This document shows positions 1 to 5,976 of a DNA stretch of 12,899 bases, one piece after another; position 1 is the stretch's first letter, and each line of letters opens with the position of its first letter. This DNA is from Lachnospiraceae bacterium (GTDB lineage: Bacteria; Bacillota; Clostridia; Lachnospirales; Lachnospiraceae). Under the pieces are notes generated by a model that was given only the letters and a program-made list of their open reading frames with translations, was not told the origin of the DNA and did no database searches. Location: the NCBI GenBank assembly GCA_009774235.1, contig VSNJ01000119.1, positions 1 to 12,899 on the forward strand, in the 5' to 3' direction. The translations under genes were made by a program, and so were the position numbers.

Positions 1-60
1 AAAAATGCTTTTATTGAAAAACGTAAAATTACCCGACAACAACTTTGTCAGTTTTTCTAA
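1..60 (+). CDS. C-terminal tail of an unidentified gene (partial, cut by window edge)
   Basis: Frame 1 is open from the first base to a TAA at 58-60 and encodes 19 residues ending in ITRQQLCQFF. The composition (Lys, Arg, Gln rich, soluble) is protein-like, and a hairpin follows within 20 bases, which fits a gene end. The stretch is far too short to identify a family, and a chance open frame of this length is quite possible. Confidence 0.3.
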   Translation, partial: KNAFIEKRKITRQQLCQFF

Positions 61-64
61 AGTT

Positions 65-95
65 GGTGCGTATGGGGAAAATCCCCCTAGCCACC
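65..95 (+). terminator. Weak hairpin after the partial gene
   Basis: GGGGA (74-78) pairs with TCCCC (82-86) around an AAA loop. Outside it, GGTG (65-68) can pair with CACC (92-95) across a mismatched middle. No T tract follows, so this is a poor intrinsic terminator and may be only a local fold. I see no gene in the remaining stretch up to 230. Confidence 0.25.
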
Positions 96-230
96 TTAAC
101 ACTCCAAAATTCATAAATTACCTTGATAAAATATGAATTTTTTGCTTAAATTACATTCCTGCATGATATAGCACATTACCAAAAAACAGACCTCTTTTTT
201 AGAAAAATAGTTTTCCAAATAACCGCTTTT

Positions 231-264
231 GAAATAAGAAAACACTCCACATTCCCGTGAAGTG
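231..264 (-). terminator. Rho-independent terminator of the marR-MATE operon
   Basis: Read on the minus strand, CACTTCAC (264-257) pairs with GTGGAGTG (250-243) over 8 bp with one G-U pair. The loop has 6 bases, and TTTTCTTATTTC follows directly. It lies about 50 bases past the stop codon of the MATE gene, the expected place for the operon's terminator. Confidence 0.8.
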
Positions 265-311
265 CAATCTGTATTTCCTATCCGGTTTTTCCTGGAATTT
301 CCATCCCATTC

Positions 312-1640
312 TTACTTCAATGCAAGACTTCTGTTACTTTTTACCATACACAAAATAGTATATATTGCAACTGCCAACTCTGTAACTGGCATAACCCACC
401 ATAGAAGTTTAGCACCAAATAACGCTGGAAGTACGAACACAAGTATACCACACAGAACTATACCTCGTGCCATAGAAACAATCAATGCTGTTTTCGGTTG
501 CATCACAGACTGAAAATAATAGGTTGCGAAAATGTTCAGCGGTAAAAGCAGATACGCAAGACCATAAACCTGCATAATACCGGGAGCAATACGCAATACG
601 CTGTCTGTTGGGGACATAAATACTTTTACAAACGCATTCGGGAACAAAAGTACCGCAGCTGTCCATAAAACGCCAAAGACTGCAACTGTCCACAAGGAAT
701 ATTTCTGCGTTTCTTTGATGCGCTCCCAATTATGCACACTGTAATTTTCGGAGATAATTGGCTGTGCAGCCTGCCCGGCAGCATAAGTAAAGCATTGGAC
801 AAGACCGGAAATCTGAACAATAACTCCAAATACTGCCAGCGCATCTGAACCCAGATAATTCATAATCTGACGGTTGAATAACATCGCAATAATCCCCATC
901 GCTATTTCTGAAACAAAGGTAGAACAGCCATTGAACACCAGCTCTTTTGCTTTGTGAATACAATCACCGACACGGGACAGCCTGAGCGCATTTTTCCTGC
1001 TGAAAAAATGGGAAACCATAACCGCAATCGTCAGCGTTACGCCAATAGCAGTTGCAAGACCTACACCAAACATGCCCATGTCCAGCCCAAACGCAAAATA
1101 CAGATCTCCGAAAATATTGAAACATCCGCCACACAAAGCCGCAAAGGCTGCAAACACCGGCGCATTATCGTTTCTCAGATAAGCGGCGAGCATTTGAGTA
1201 AACGGATATGCTGGAATTACAAACTGAATCGGGCGGAGATATGTCTTTGCCAATGGCAAAAGAATATCATCCGCACCAAACAGACGGAGCAGCTGGTCAT
1301 CAAAAACAGTAAGTCCAATCCAACAGACTACCGCTATGACCGAAGTGAGAAGTAAGGATAAGGTAAAGTAAGCATTTGCCTTGCCGGTCTTCCCCTGTGC
1401 CTTATAATATGTATATTTGATAGAACCTCCGCTGCCGGTCAAAATCCCCAAACTGTACAAAATTGTCCAAACCGGCGCTACAATAGACAATGCCGCCGTA
1501 CCCTGCGGACCTTGATACTGACCAACTACGGCAACATCCACCAGCCCATATATACAAGAAATCATAGAGCTTCCAAAAGCGGCTTCAAGATACTTAAAGT
1601 AGTGTTTTTTAATACTTCCCTGCGTTAAATTCTTTTCCAT
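312..1640 (-). CDS. MATE-family multidrug efflux transporter
   Basis: This 442-aa protein is almost entirely hydrophobic, with about 12 likely membrane segments, the normal size and topology of MATE (multidrug and toxin extrusion) proteins. The N-terminus has the MATE arrangement of a short polar leader followed by a helix ending in VDVAVVGQYQG near residues 33-43, the usual place of the VD(T)xxVG-type motif. Family members exchange Na+ or H+ for cationic drugs across the cytoplasmic membrane; the substrate here cannot be read from sequence. The ATG is 8 bases after the marR stop, so the two genes form one transcript and the regulator probably controls efflux. A terminator follows. The gene appears intact. 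Its N-terminus is unrelated to the truncated MATE fragment near 10 kb. Confidence 0.92.
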   Translation of the reverse strand: MEKNLTQGSIKKHYFKYLEAAFGSSMISCIYGLVDVAVVGQYQGPQGTAALSIVAPVWTILYSLGILTGSGGSIKYTYYKAQGKTGKANAYFTLSLLLTSVIAVVCWIGLTVFDDQLLRLFGADDILLPLAKTYLRPIQFVIPAYPFTQMLAAYLRNDNAPVFAAFAALCGGCFNIFGDLYFAFGLDMGMFGVGLATAIGVTLTIAVMVSHFFSRKNALRLSRVGDCIHKAKELVFNGCSTFVSEIAMGIIAMLFNRQIMNYLGSDALAVFGVIVQISGLVQCFTYAAGQAAQPIISENYSVHNWERIKETQKYSLWTVAVFGVLWTAAVLLFPNAFVKVFMSPTDSVLRIAPGIMQVYGLAYLLLPLNIFATYYFQSVMQPKTALIVSMARGIVLCGILVFVLPALFGAKLLWWVMPVTELAVAIYTILCMVKSNRSLALK

Positions 1641-1648
1641 AATAACTC

Positions 1649-2089
1649 CTATCTGAACTTACCCATTCGCCGGGATAGGCTGTCTGAGTATTTTGCAAGC
1701 AATTTCATTGCAATTTCTCTTTCTGAAACATCCATATCCTCAAAGATTGCAATTTCTTCCGCAAGAACCAAATCAACCGTTTTTTTTGAAAATGCTTCGC
1801 CTTTTTCCGTCAGTGTAACATACTTATGACGTTTACCGTTATAATCCCCAACCTCAATCAATCCGTCTTCTACCATCTTTTTCAAGGCGGAATGGACAGT
1901 CTGCTTTGGCTGGTATATAAAACTGCATATATCTTTTTGGGTGACTTTTTCTTCCGATTGGCGTATGCAATACAATATCCAAAATGCACAATCCGATAAA
2001 CCAAACGACTTGGCGACAGCCCGGTAGATTTCCTCAGAACCATTGATTGTTGCATTGAAGATAGCAAGAACTTCTTTTGATGTGTACAT
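1649..2089 (-). CDS. MarR-family transcriptional regulator
   Basis: The product is 146 aa, the standard MarR length. It has an N-terminal dimerisation helix, a winged helix-turn-helix from about residue 48 to 100 with recognition helix QPKQTVHSALKKM (60-72), a basic wing around GKRHKYVTLTEKG (84-97), and a C-terminal dimer helix. MarR proteins are usually dimeric repressors of the neighbouring efflux operon, released by small phenolic or drug-like ligands. Here it is first in a two-gene operon with the MATE pump, so autoregulation is the likely mode. ATG at 2089 has a clear AGGAG site about 9 bases upstream, and a good promoter lies just beyond. The operator itself could not be picked out. 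Confidence 0.93.
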   Translation of the reverse strand: MYTSKEVLAIFNATINGSEEIYRAVAKSFGLSDCAFWILYCIRQSEEKVTQKDICSFIYQPKQTVHSALKKMVEDGLIEVGDYNGKRHKYVTLTEKGEAFSKKTVDLVLAEEIAIFEDMDVSEREIAMKLLAKYSDSLSRRMGKFR

Positions 2090-2122
2090 ATATTTTTCTC
2101 CTTTCAGTCCGAAAACAGACTT

Positions 2123-2151
2123 ATTTTACCTTATATTTTTTTAAATTTCAA
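2123..2151 (-). promoter_or_regulatory. Sigma-A promoter of marR-MATE
   Basis: On the minus strand, TTGAAA (2151-2146) and TAAAAT (2128-2123) are separated by exactly 17 bases. This is a near-consensus housekeeping promoter, and it puts the transcript start near 2116, about 27 bases before the marR ATG. A MarR operator would be expected to overlap it, but no convincing palindrome was seen there. Confidence 0.7.
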
Positions 2152-2236
2152 GAGAATTCACAGAAAAATAACAATTTCCCACAGAATTTTCTCCCACGGG
2201 CAAGGTGTTGTTTAAACATCCTAAGTTCTGTTTTCA

Positions 2237-2294
2237 ATATGCAAACAAGACAATATGTCCGTAAAATTAACCGTTTTGCATATGACTGTCATAT
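2237..2294. repeat. Two linked inverted repeats (ATATGCAAA arms and ATATGAC-T-GTCATAT)
   Basis: ATATGCAAA (2237-2245) is matched by TTTGCATAT (2275-2283), a 9-bp inverted repeat with a 29-base gap. It overlaps a perfect 7+1+7 palindrome, ATATGAC/T/GTCATAT (2280-2294). Together with the repeats that follow, these make the marR-to-repA-remnant gap unusually rich in symmetry. Function unknown; protein-binding sites or parts of a replication or transfer origin are both possible. Confidence 0.55.
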
Positions 2295-2331
2295 CTGATT
2301 TTCCATATTTTACTGTATTCCGAAAATCAGA
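2294..2331. repeat. 10-bp inverted repeat TCTGATTTTC / GAAAATCAGA
   Basis: TCTGATTTTC (2294-2303) and GAAAATCAGA (2322-2331) are perfect reverse complements with an 18-base spacer. The right arm lies inside the first unit of the 46-bp tandem repeat. No T tract follows on either side, so it does not look like a terminator. Confidence 0.55.
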
Positions 2332-2424
2332 ACTCTTGAAGTCTATCTTCTTTACCTCTTGAATTCCGATAATCGGAGTTCAAGAAGCCCAATTTCTGAA
2401 CCTCTGCAATTCCGAAAACCAGAA
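2317..2424. repeat. Diverged tandem repeat, 46-bp period
   Basis: ATTCCGAAAATCAGAA (2317), ATTCCGATAATCGGAG (2363) and ATTCCGAAAACCAGAA (2409) begin exactly 46 bases apart. Units one and two match at 32 of 46 positions by eye, while only the first 16 bases of unit three are retained. The middle unit carries a perfect CCGAT-A-ATCGG palindrome (2366-2376), which is broken in the other two. The constant phasing of a symmetric core suggests spaced binding sites. There is no evidence of coding. Confidence 0.6.
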
Positions 2425-2432
2425 TATAACAA

Positions 2433-2468
2433 TACTGATATTAACTATACTGAGTATAGTCATACTGA
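2433..2468. repeat. TACTGA direct repeats at 15-bp spacing with a 17-bp palindrome
   Basis: TACTGA occurs at 2433, 2448 and 2463, with an exact 15-base period. The middle copy is part of a perfect palindrome, ACTATACT-G-AGTATAGT (2444-2460). Regular short direct repeats next to a palindrome resemble iterons or an operator array. The location, just beyond the truncated repA and the DnaA-box inverted repeat, is compatible with an element origin, but this is inference. Confidence 0.5.
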
Positions 2469-2501
2469 ATCAATCATATCCTAAATCCTTCCCTTGCGTC
2501 A

Positions 2502-2639
2502 TGGAAATGTGCATAACAGGCTATGGGGTCATGGCTAACTCTGTTCACAGCACATAGAAAAGCAAAGTGCAGCTTTCCCACATCCTGCAAACAGAGTTAC
2601 CCACAATCCCATAAACAGCCAGTTATACGACATTTCCAC
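2502..2639. repeat. Large imperfect inverted repeat (about 45-bp arms) with DnaA-like boxes
   Basis: The left arm (2502-2545) and the right arm (2590-2639) are reverse complements with a few mismatches and short gaps. The best block, TAACTCTGTT/AACAGAGTTA, is perfect over 10 bp, and TGGAAATGT, ATAAC and GGCT also match in order. The left arm carries TTATGCACA (2516-2508 on the minus strand), a full match to the TTATNCACA DnaA-box consensus. The right arm carries TTACCCACA (2597-2605), one mismatch away. The spacer is 44 bases. The position directly after the repA remnant suggests a replication-origin relic of the former element. Confidence 0.55.
2508..2516 (-). promoter_or_regulatory. Consensus DnaA box TTATGCACA
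   Basis: The minus strand reads TTATGCACA, matching TTATNCACA at every position. It sits in the left arm of the large inverted repeat. A single 9-mer can occur by chance, but a near-match (TTACCCACA) sits in the opposite arm and a repA remnant lies next door, which favours a real origin element. Confidence 0.45.
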
Positions 2640-2715
2640 AATGCCTGCTACGACGGAATCCCACCCATTCCTATATATCTTGCATAAAAAGATATTCTCT
2701 ACACCTGTGAACCGC

Positions 2716-2805
2716 CTAAAAAGTTTTTGACGTAAATAACTGCTTCGGTATGCGGTAAAAGGCATACTGGCTGCTCTGTTTCCCATAAAAATATTCAAAA
2801 TCCAT
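2716..2805 (-). pseudogene. repA: Truncated RepA_N-type replication initiator (N-terminal 29 codons)
   Basis: The minus strand from ATG 2805 encodes MDFEYFYGKQ followed by SSQYAFYRIP and KQLFTSKTF, then a TAG. This is the characteristic opening of RepA_N-family initiators of Firmicute plasmids and integrative conjugative elements, recognised from memory. Those proteins continue past this point into the winged-helix domain and are roughly 250-300 aa or more. The following sequence shows no such continuation in any frame, so the gene is cut by a deletion rather than by one stop codon. Its ATG overlaps the TAA of the upstream gene (TAATG), a translational-coupling arrangement, and GGAG lies about 9 bases before it. 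Not functional. Confidence 0.7.
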
Positions 2806-3041
2806 TATTTAGCTCTCCATTCCCTCATTAAGCGGCTTTTTTGTTTGTTTTCATTGTTTGGCATGGAATAGGTCTTGTCAATCTCCGTCTGATTTAGCAG
2901 CTTATAGCTTTCAGGATAATCCGCCACAAGCCGATCTAGTCTGCGCATCACTGATTTATCCCTTGTGTAGACAGTTGCCGTCTGCTCTCCAGCATTGTAA
3001 TTTACTACCATTTCCATTTCATACTTTATTAAATTTGCCAT
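2805..3041 (-). CDS. Small conserved protein of conjugative elements, unknown function
   Basis: The product is 78 aa and starts MANLIKYEME. Its N-terminal two thirds (MVVNYNAGEQ, TATVYTRDK, LDRLVADYPESYKL) match, from memory, a small protein that recurs next to repA in Firmicute conjugative elements; its function is not established. I start it at ATG 3041 because AAAGGAG lies 11 bases upstream. The in-frame ATG at 3083 has no such site. The last 18 residues are polar and differ from the versions I remember, but the stop overlaps the repA start, so the end is probably natural. No signal peptide or membrane segment is seen. It is probably a stranded survivor of the lost element. Confidence 0.6.
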   Translation of the reverse strand: MANLIKYEMEMVVNYNAGEQTATVYTRDKSVMRRLDRLVADYPESYKLLNQTEIDKTYSMPNNENKQKSRLMREWRAK

Positions 3042-3134
3042 AATCTGATATTCTCCTTTTCCCATATCAAAAAAGGACTGCATCTCGCAATCCCTTTTCC
3101 AGTGTGTTCCTGCCCTGTATTTTGTTTGATGTAC

Positions 3135-3338
3135 CTATAACTGGAACGCTATATCAATCGCTGTCTCCGTTTCCCCAAACGATGCCGCCCAACTGTCAAA
3201 ATGCCCCAACCCCAATCGCTGTAAGGTATTGTACTGAAGATAACGCATATTGGTGTAAAGCTCTGTCATGCTGTTGGAAATTGGCGTTCCTGTGGCAAAA
3301 GCAACCCCCTTGCCGCCGGTTATTTCAGAGAAAGCTTG
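3135..3338 (-). pseudogene. Fragment of a large conjugative-element SNF2/DEAD-type helicase
   Basis: An open minus-strand stretch of about 67 codons, without a start codon, encodes FSEITGGKGVAFATGTPISN, then MTELYTNMRYLQ and LGLGHFDSWAASFGET. The FATGTPISNSMTELY block is the helicase motif III region of the very large SNF2-like helicase (often fused to a DNA methylase) carried by many Firmicute integrative elements. Such proteins run to well over 1,500 residues, so less than 5% remains. The fragment begins just after an in-frame TGA (3339-3341) and ends at TAG (3135-3137), past which similarity is lost. It shares strand with the repA remnant, as expected for debris of one element. Confidence 0.75.
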
Positions 3339-3472
3339 TCAAGTGTATTTGTAAACTTTCTATGCAAACAAATAAAAGACTCTACACTGATAAATATAAA
3401 AATCATATCTATAATGAAAATTTATATAACCGTTCATTTCTTATTCCAGACTGTCAACCCGCATTATATATT

Positions 3473-4246
3473 TTAATCGATAATTTCTTCACCATAATCA
3501 TATACTGGATACAGGCCCGGAACATATATATCTATACCATATATGGAATCTGGACAAGCCTTAACTATGCAGAATTCACAAATATAATCCTTATAGGAGT
3601 AAAGATATACGTTATATACTCCGTGAGCATTATAGGTATGTTTTTCAAAAGAATCTTCGTATTGTTCTATTAACTGAGAATAAGAATCGTCTTCGTGTAT
3701 ACCCAGAGCAGTTCCGGGAATCTCATTATTCGATTCTAAACGTACACATATACCATCCTTGAAATATACACATAAACATGCGTCAACCCACTGTGATGCA
3801 TCCGTACACAGCGGTGATTCGCCAACCATATAATAAGAATCATATTTATTATAATCTGAATCAGAATATTTCATATCGGAATCATACTCATTATAATTCT
3901 GGCTATTTTCATTAAGTTTATTCGTAATATCCTGCTTACTCTCATATAATGAAATCGTTAAATCCCCTATAGACATGGAATAATCACCAGATAACTGCCA
4001 TGTTTCAGGCGAATTACTATCAGATTCCGGCAGCAATTCATCCATCTGGGTGTTCTCAAGTAAATTATCCTTTATTTCTGGTGTTTCTACTCTAAACTGA
4101 CCATGTGTATCCTCTGTATAATCTTTTGCGCTTGAACAGCCCGGCAGTATTCCCACGCTGAATGTAAAAATAATAGCATAGATTAATATATCCGCTCCAT
4201 TTTTCTTTTCTGATGCAGATGAAATATTTTTTAACCTTTTTTTCAT
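3473..4246 (-). CDS. Putative lipoprotein at the end of the van-like cluster
   Basis: Not a family I recognise. From ATG 4246 the product is 257 aa. It has a long basic N-terminus, a hydrophobic segment (about residues 20-34) and a lipobox ending in ILPGC with lipid-acceptor Cys37, so it should be exported and anchored to the outer face of the membrane. Mature residues 85-145 are rich in Tyr, Asp, Asn and Ser (for example NYNEYDSDMKYSDSDYNKYD). The C-terminal part has alternating strands (ICVRLES, GIDIYVPG) suggesting a beta-rich domain. No peptidase zinc motif (SxHxxGxAxD or HxH) is present, so it is not a disguised VanXY or VanY. I chose 4246 because TGGAG lies 11 bases upstream; an in-frame ATG at 4324 lacks a site. 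It follows the racemase by 84 bases with no terminator between, so co-transcription is likely. No clear terminator follows. Confidence 0.75.
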   Translation of the reverse strand: MKKRLKNISSASEKKNGADILIYAIIFTFSVGILPGCSSAKDYTEDTHGQFRVETPEIKDNLLENTQMDELLPESDSNSPETWQLSGDYSMSIGDLTISLYESKQDITNKLNENSQNYNEYDSDMKYSDSDYNKYDSYYMVGESPLCTDASQWVDACLCVYFKDGICVRLESNNEIPGTALGIHEDDSYSQLIEQYEDSFEKHTYNAHGVYNVYLYSYKDYICEFCIVKACPDSIYGIDIYVPGLYPVYDYGEEIID

Positions 4247-4330
4247 AGTCTGTTTATCTCCATAAAATTGTATTGATAGAATATTTCTTTGACTTCCGCT
4301 TATATAACACAGAAAAAACCACATTTGAAA

Positions 4331-5476
4331 TTAAATCACATCAGATTTTGTGATGACAGGCAGCCTTGCCCCCATTCTGCACAGTAGTTCGTTGCTGATA
4401 CTGTCGGAACGGTATGCAACAGCAGAAGCAGATAAATCATCATATTCTTCTGCGCCTATAAGAGTTGCAATATCACCTATGGATACCCCTTGCACATCTG
4501 TTATGTCTATAGAAAGCTGATCCATACAAATGCGCCCGGCAATAGGCACAATATGACCATTTACCAATATCCTGCCGTTTCCATTTGAAAGGTTTCTCGG
4601 AAAGCCATCACCATATCCAATCGGTATAATCGCAATTCTGCTATCACGTTCAGCTACAAAATCCCTGCCATATCCAACGCTATCACCTTTATTGACCTGC
4701 CGTATTGACACCACTCGGCTTTTTAAAGAAAGTACAGGACGCAGGTCAAGTTTTAAATTCGTATCATCATCCGGGGAACTTAAAACTCCATATAACGCTA
4801 TTCCTACTCTTATGTAATTACAAGTAAGATCAGGATAGTTTAATAAACCGTAACTGCTTTGAATATGTACTTTAGGAATATTTACTTTCCCATTCTTCAA
4901 ATCTTCTATCAAACGATAAAAATTGTCAATCTGTTTTCTAGTAAATGCAATATCATCTGGCATCAAACTATCTGTACAGCACAAATGCGTATATATACCG
5001 CATATGTTTAGATATTTCATATCAAAGACCTTTTTTACCTCTAAGACCTCTTTGCAGGAAAATCCAAGCCTATGCATACCCGTATCTATTTTAATGTGTG
5101 CCTTTACGGCAAAATTTTGGCTGTTTAAGGCTTTTGCATATTCAAAATCTATCAAGGTCTGTATTAAATCAAATTTTTCTAAATCAGATGCCCGTTTTAT
5201 ATTGGTATATCCAAGAATAAGAATTTCCCCACGAATTCCATTTTTTCTAAGTTGTATACCTTCTTCAATCGTAGCAACCGCAAACGCTTTAATCTCCATT
5301 TTATTAAGAATTGTGGATATTTTGCAAGCCCCATGCCCATATGCTTGTGCTTTTACAACAGCCATTAATTTACATTCAGGTGGCATTGCTTCCGTTAATA
5401 TTTTTACGTTATGTTTCAGATTTTCTATATTCAGTTCAATCCATGAACGCTCCGTTTGTGCCTGTATACTTCTCAC
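4331..5476 (-). CDS. vanT: VanT-type serine (alanine) racemase, soluble form
   Basis: This PLP-dependent racemase of alanine-racemase fold III has 381 aa. The PLP lysine is K42 in VVKAQAYGHG, the substrate-loop motif is HIKIDTGMHRLG (127-138), the catalytic tyrosine is Y269 in VGYGRDF, and GRICMDQ is at 314-320. At the position of Tyr354 of Bacillus alanine racemase (ISYRVP) it has N362 in ISNELLCRMG, as VanT enzymes do; that Asn is linked to serine use. Together with the ligase next door this points to L-Ser to D-Ser conversion. VanT proteins normally carry an N-terminal multi-span domain of the acyltransferase-3 type; here it is absent, so the enzyme should be cytoplasmic. The start is GTG (5476-5474) behind AAGGAG, one base after the acetyltransferase stop. 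A plain alanine racemase is the alternative. Confidence 0.85.
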   Translation of the reverse strand: MRSIQAQTERSWIELNIENLKHNVKILTEAMPPECKLMAVVKAQAYGHGACKISTILNKMEIKAFAVATIEEGIQLRKNGIRGEILILGYTNIKRASDLEKFDLIQTLIDFEYAKALNSQNFAVKAHIKIDTGMHRLGFSCKEVLEVKKVFDMKYLNICGIYTHLCCTDSLMPDDIAFTRKQIDNFYRLIEDLKNGKVNIPKVHIQSSYGLLNYPDLTCNYIRVGIALYGVLSSPDDDTNLKLDLRPVLSLKSRVVSIRQVNKGDSVGYGRDFVAERDSRIAIIPIGYGDGFPRNLSNGNGRILVNGHIVPIAGRICMDQLSIDITDVQGVSIGDIATLIGAEEYDDLSASAVAYRSDSISNELLCRMGARLPVITKSDVI

Positions 5477-5477
5477 T

Positions 5478-5945
5478 TTATCCTTCTCCTTCTATCATAC
5501 GCATTGGCTGCGGAACAACGGTATAATTGTCTGGAACATTTGTATTTACTACCGCACCTGCGCCGATTTTTACATTATCCCCTATTTTGATATCCCCAAT
5601 AATGACAGCACCTGCACCAATCAAACAATTATTGCCAATGACAGGCGCTTTTCTGTCTATTTCTCCAATTGTTACATTTTGATAAATACAACAATTTTCC
5701 CCTATTTGTGCATATCGTGAAATAAAAACTCCATGTAGTCCGTGTGGAAGGGATAAATTATTCTTTATTACTGTATCCGGACCAATATACCCTCCATGCC
5801 GGTGCGCACATCTGCTAAGTAAGAAAGTTAAAATATCATGCACTATTCCATCTCTTCCTGTCTTTTTCTGAATCCTATAAAGACACCAAAAGTGATGCAT
5901 ATTATTTCCCCTTGAATAGTCAATGATTCTTCTTCTGATATTCAT
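5478..5945 (-). CDS. Left-handed beta-helix (hexapeptide) O-acetyltransferase, CysE-like
   Basis: The product is 155 aa. An N-terminal helical segment (1-50) is followed by hexapeptide repeats (55-135: YIGPDTVI, RYAQIGENCCI, PVIGNNCLIGAGAVIIGDIKIG). The fold is that of serine acetyltransferase CysE and of many polysaccharide O-acetyltransferases, which use acetyl-CoA. Aligned by eye to CysE, the catalytic His158 is kept as H68 (LPHGLHG). Asp143 is replaced by Y53 and His193 by A100, so classic serine O-acetylation is doubtful and a surface-sugar or cell-wall acceptor is more likely. It is also shorter than CysE (about 270 aa) because the N-terminal domain is missing. ATG 5945 has AGGAG 5-6 bases upstream. 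It sits between ligase and racemase, 31 bases and 1 base away, so it is part of the operon and occupies the place of vanXY in known vanG operons. Confidence 0.85.
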   Translation of the reverse strand: MNIRRRIIDYSRGNNMHHFWCLYRIQKKTGRDGIVHDILTFLLSRCAHRHGGYIGPDTVIKNNLSLPHGLHGVFISRYAQIGENCCIYQNVTIGEIDRKAPVIGNNCLIGAGAVIIGDIKIGDNVKIGAGAVVNTNVPDNYTVVPQPMRMIEGEG

Positions 5946-5976
5946 AATGACTCCTTATACAAAATTTCCTTATATT

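Noticed and set aside
2317..2470. Possible CRISPR array
   Set aside because: Only three diverged units, spacers differ little in length but are themselves related between units, and no cas genes are present.
2535..2798. Minus-strand open frame of 87 codons overlapping the repA start
   Set aside because: The other frame gives the recognisable RepA_N N-terminus with a coupled start and ribosome site; this frame crosses the inverted repeat and has no family features.
3104..3673. Plus-strand open frame of 189 codons
   Set aside because: It runs antisense across the helicase fragment and the end of the lipoprotein gene, has no ribosome binding site, and its Cys/Tyr/Ile-rich product has no recognisable domain.
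4247..4324. N-terminal extension of the lipoprotein to ATG 4324
   Set aside because: No ribosome binding site precedes 4324, and the extension would put 26 odd residues before a normal lipoprotein signal.
4923..5720. Plus-strand open frame of 265 codons
   Set aside because: It is antisense to the racemase and the acetyltransferase, which both have clear family motifs; the product is a compositional shadow.
5478..5945. Serine acetyltransferase of cysteine synthesis (cysE)
   Set aside because: Key catalytic residues are replaced, the N-terminal domain is missing and no cysteine synthase is nearby.
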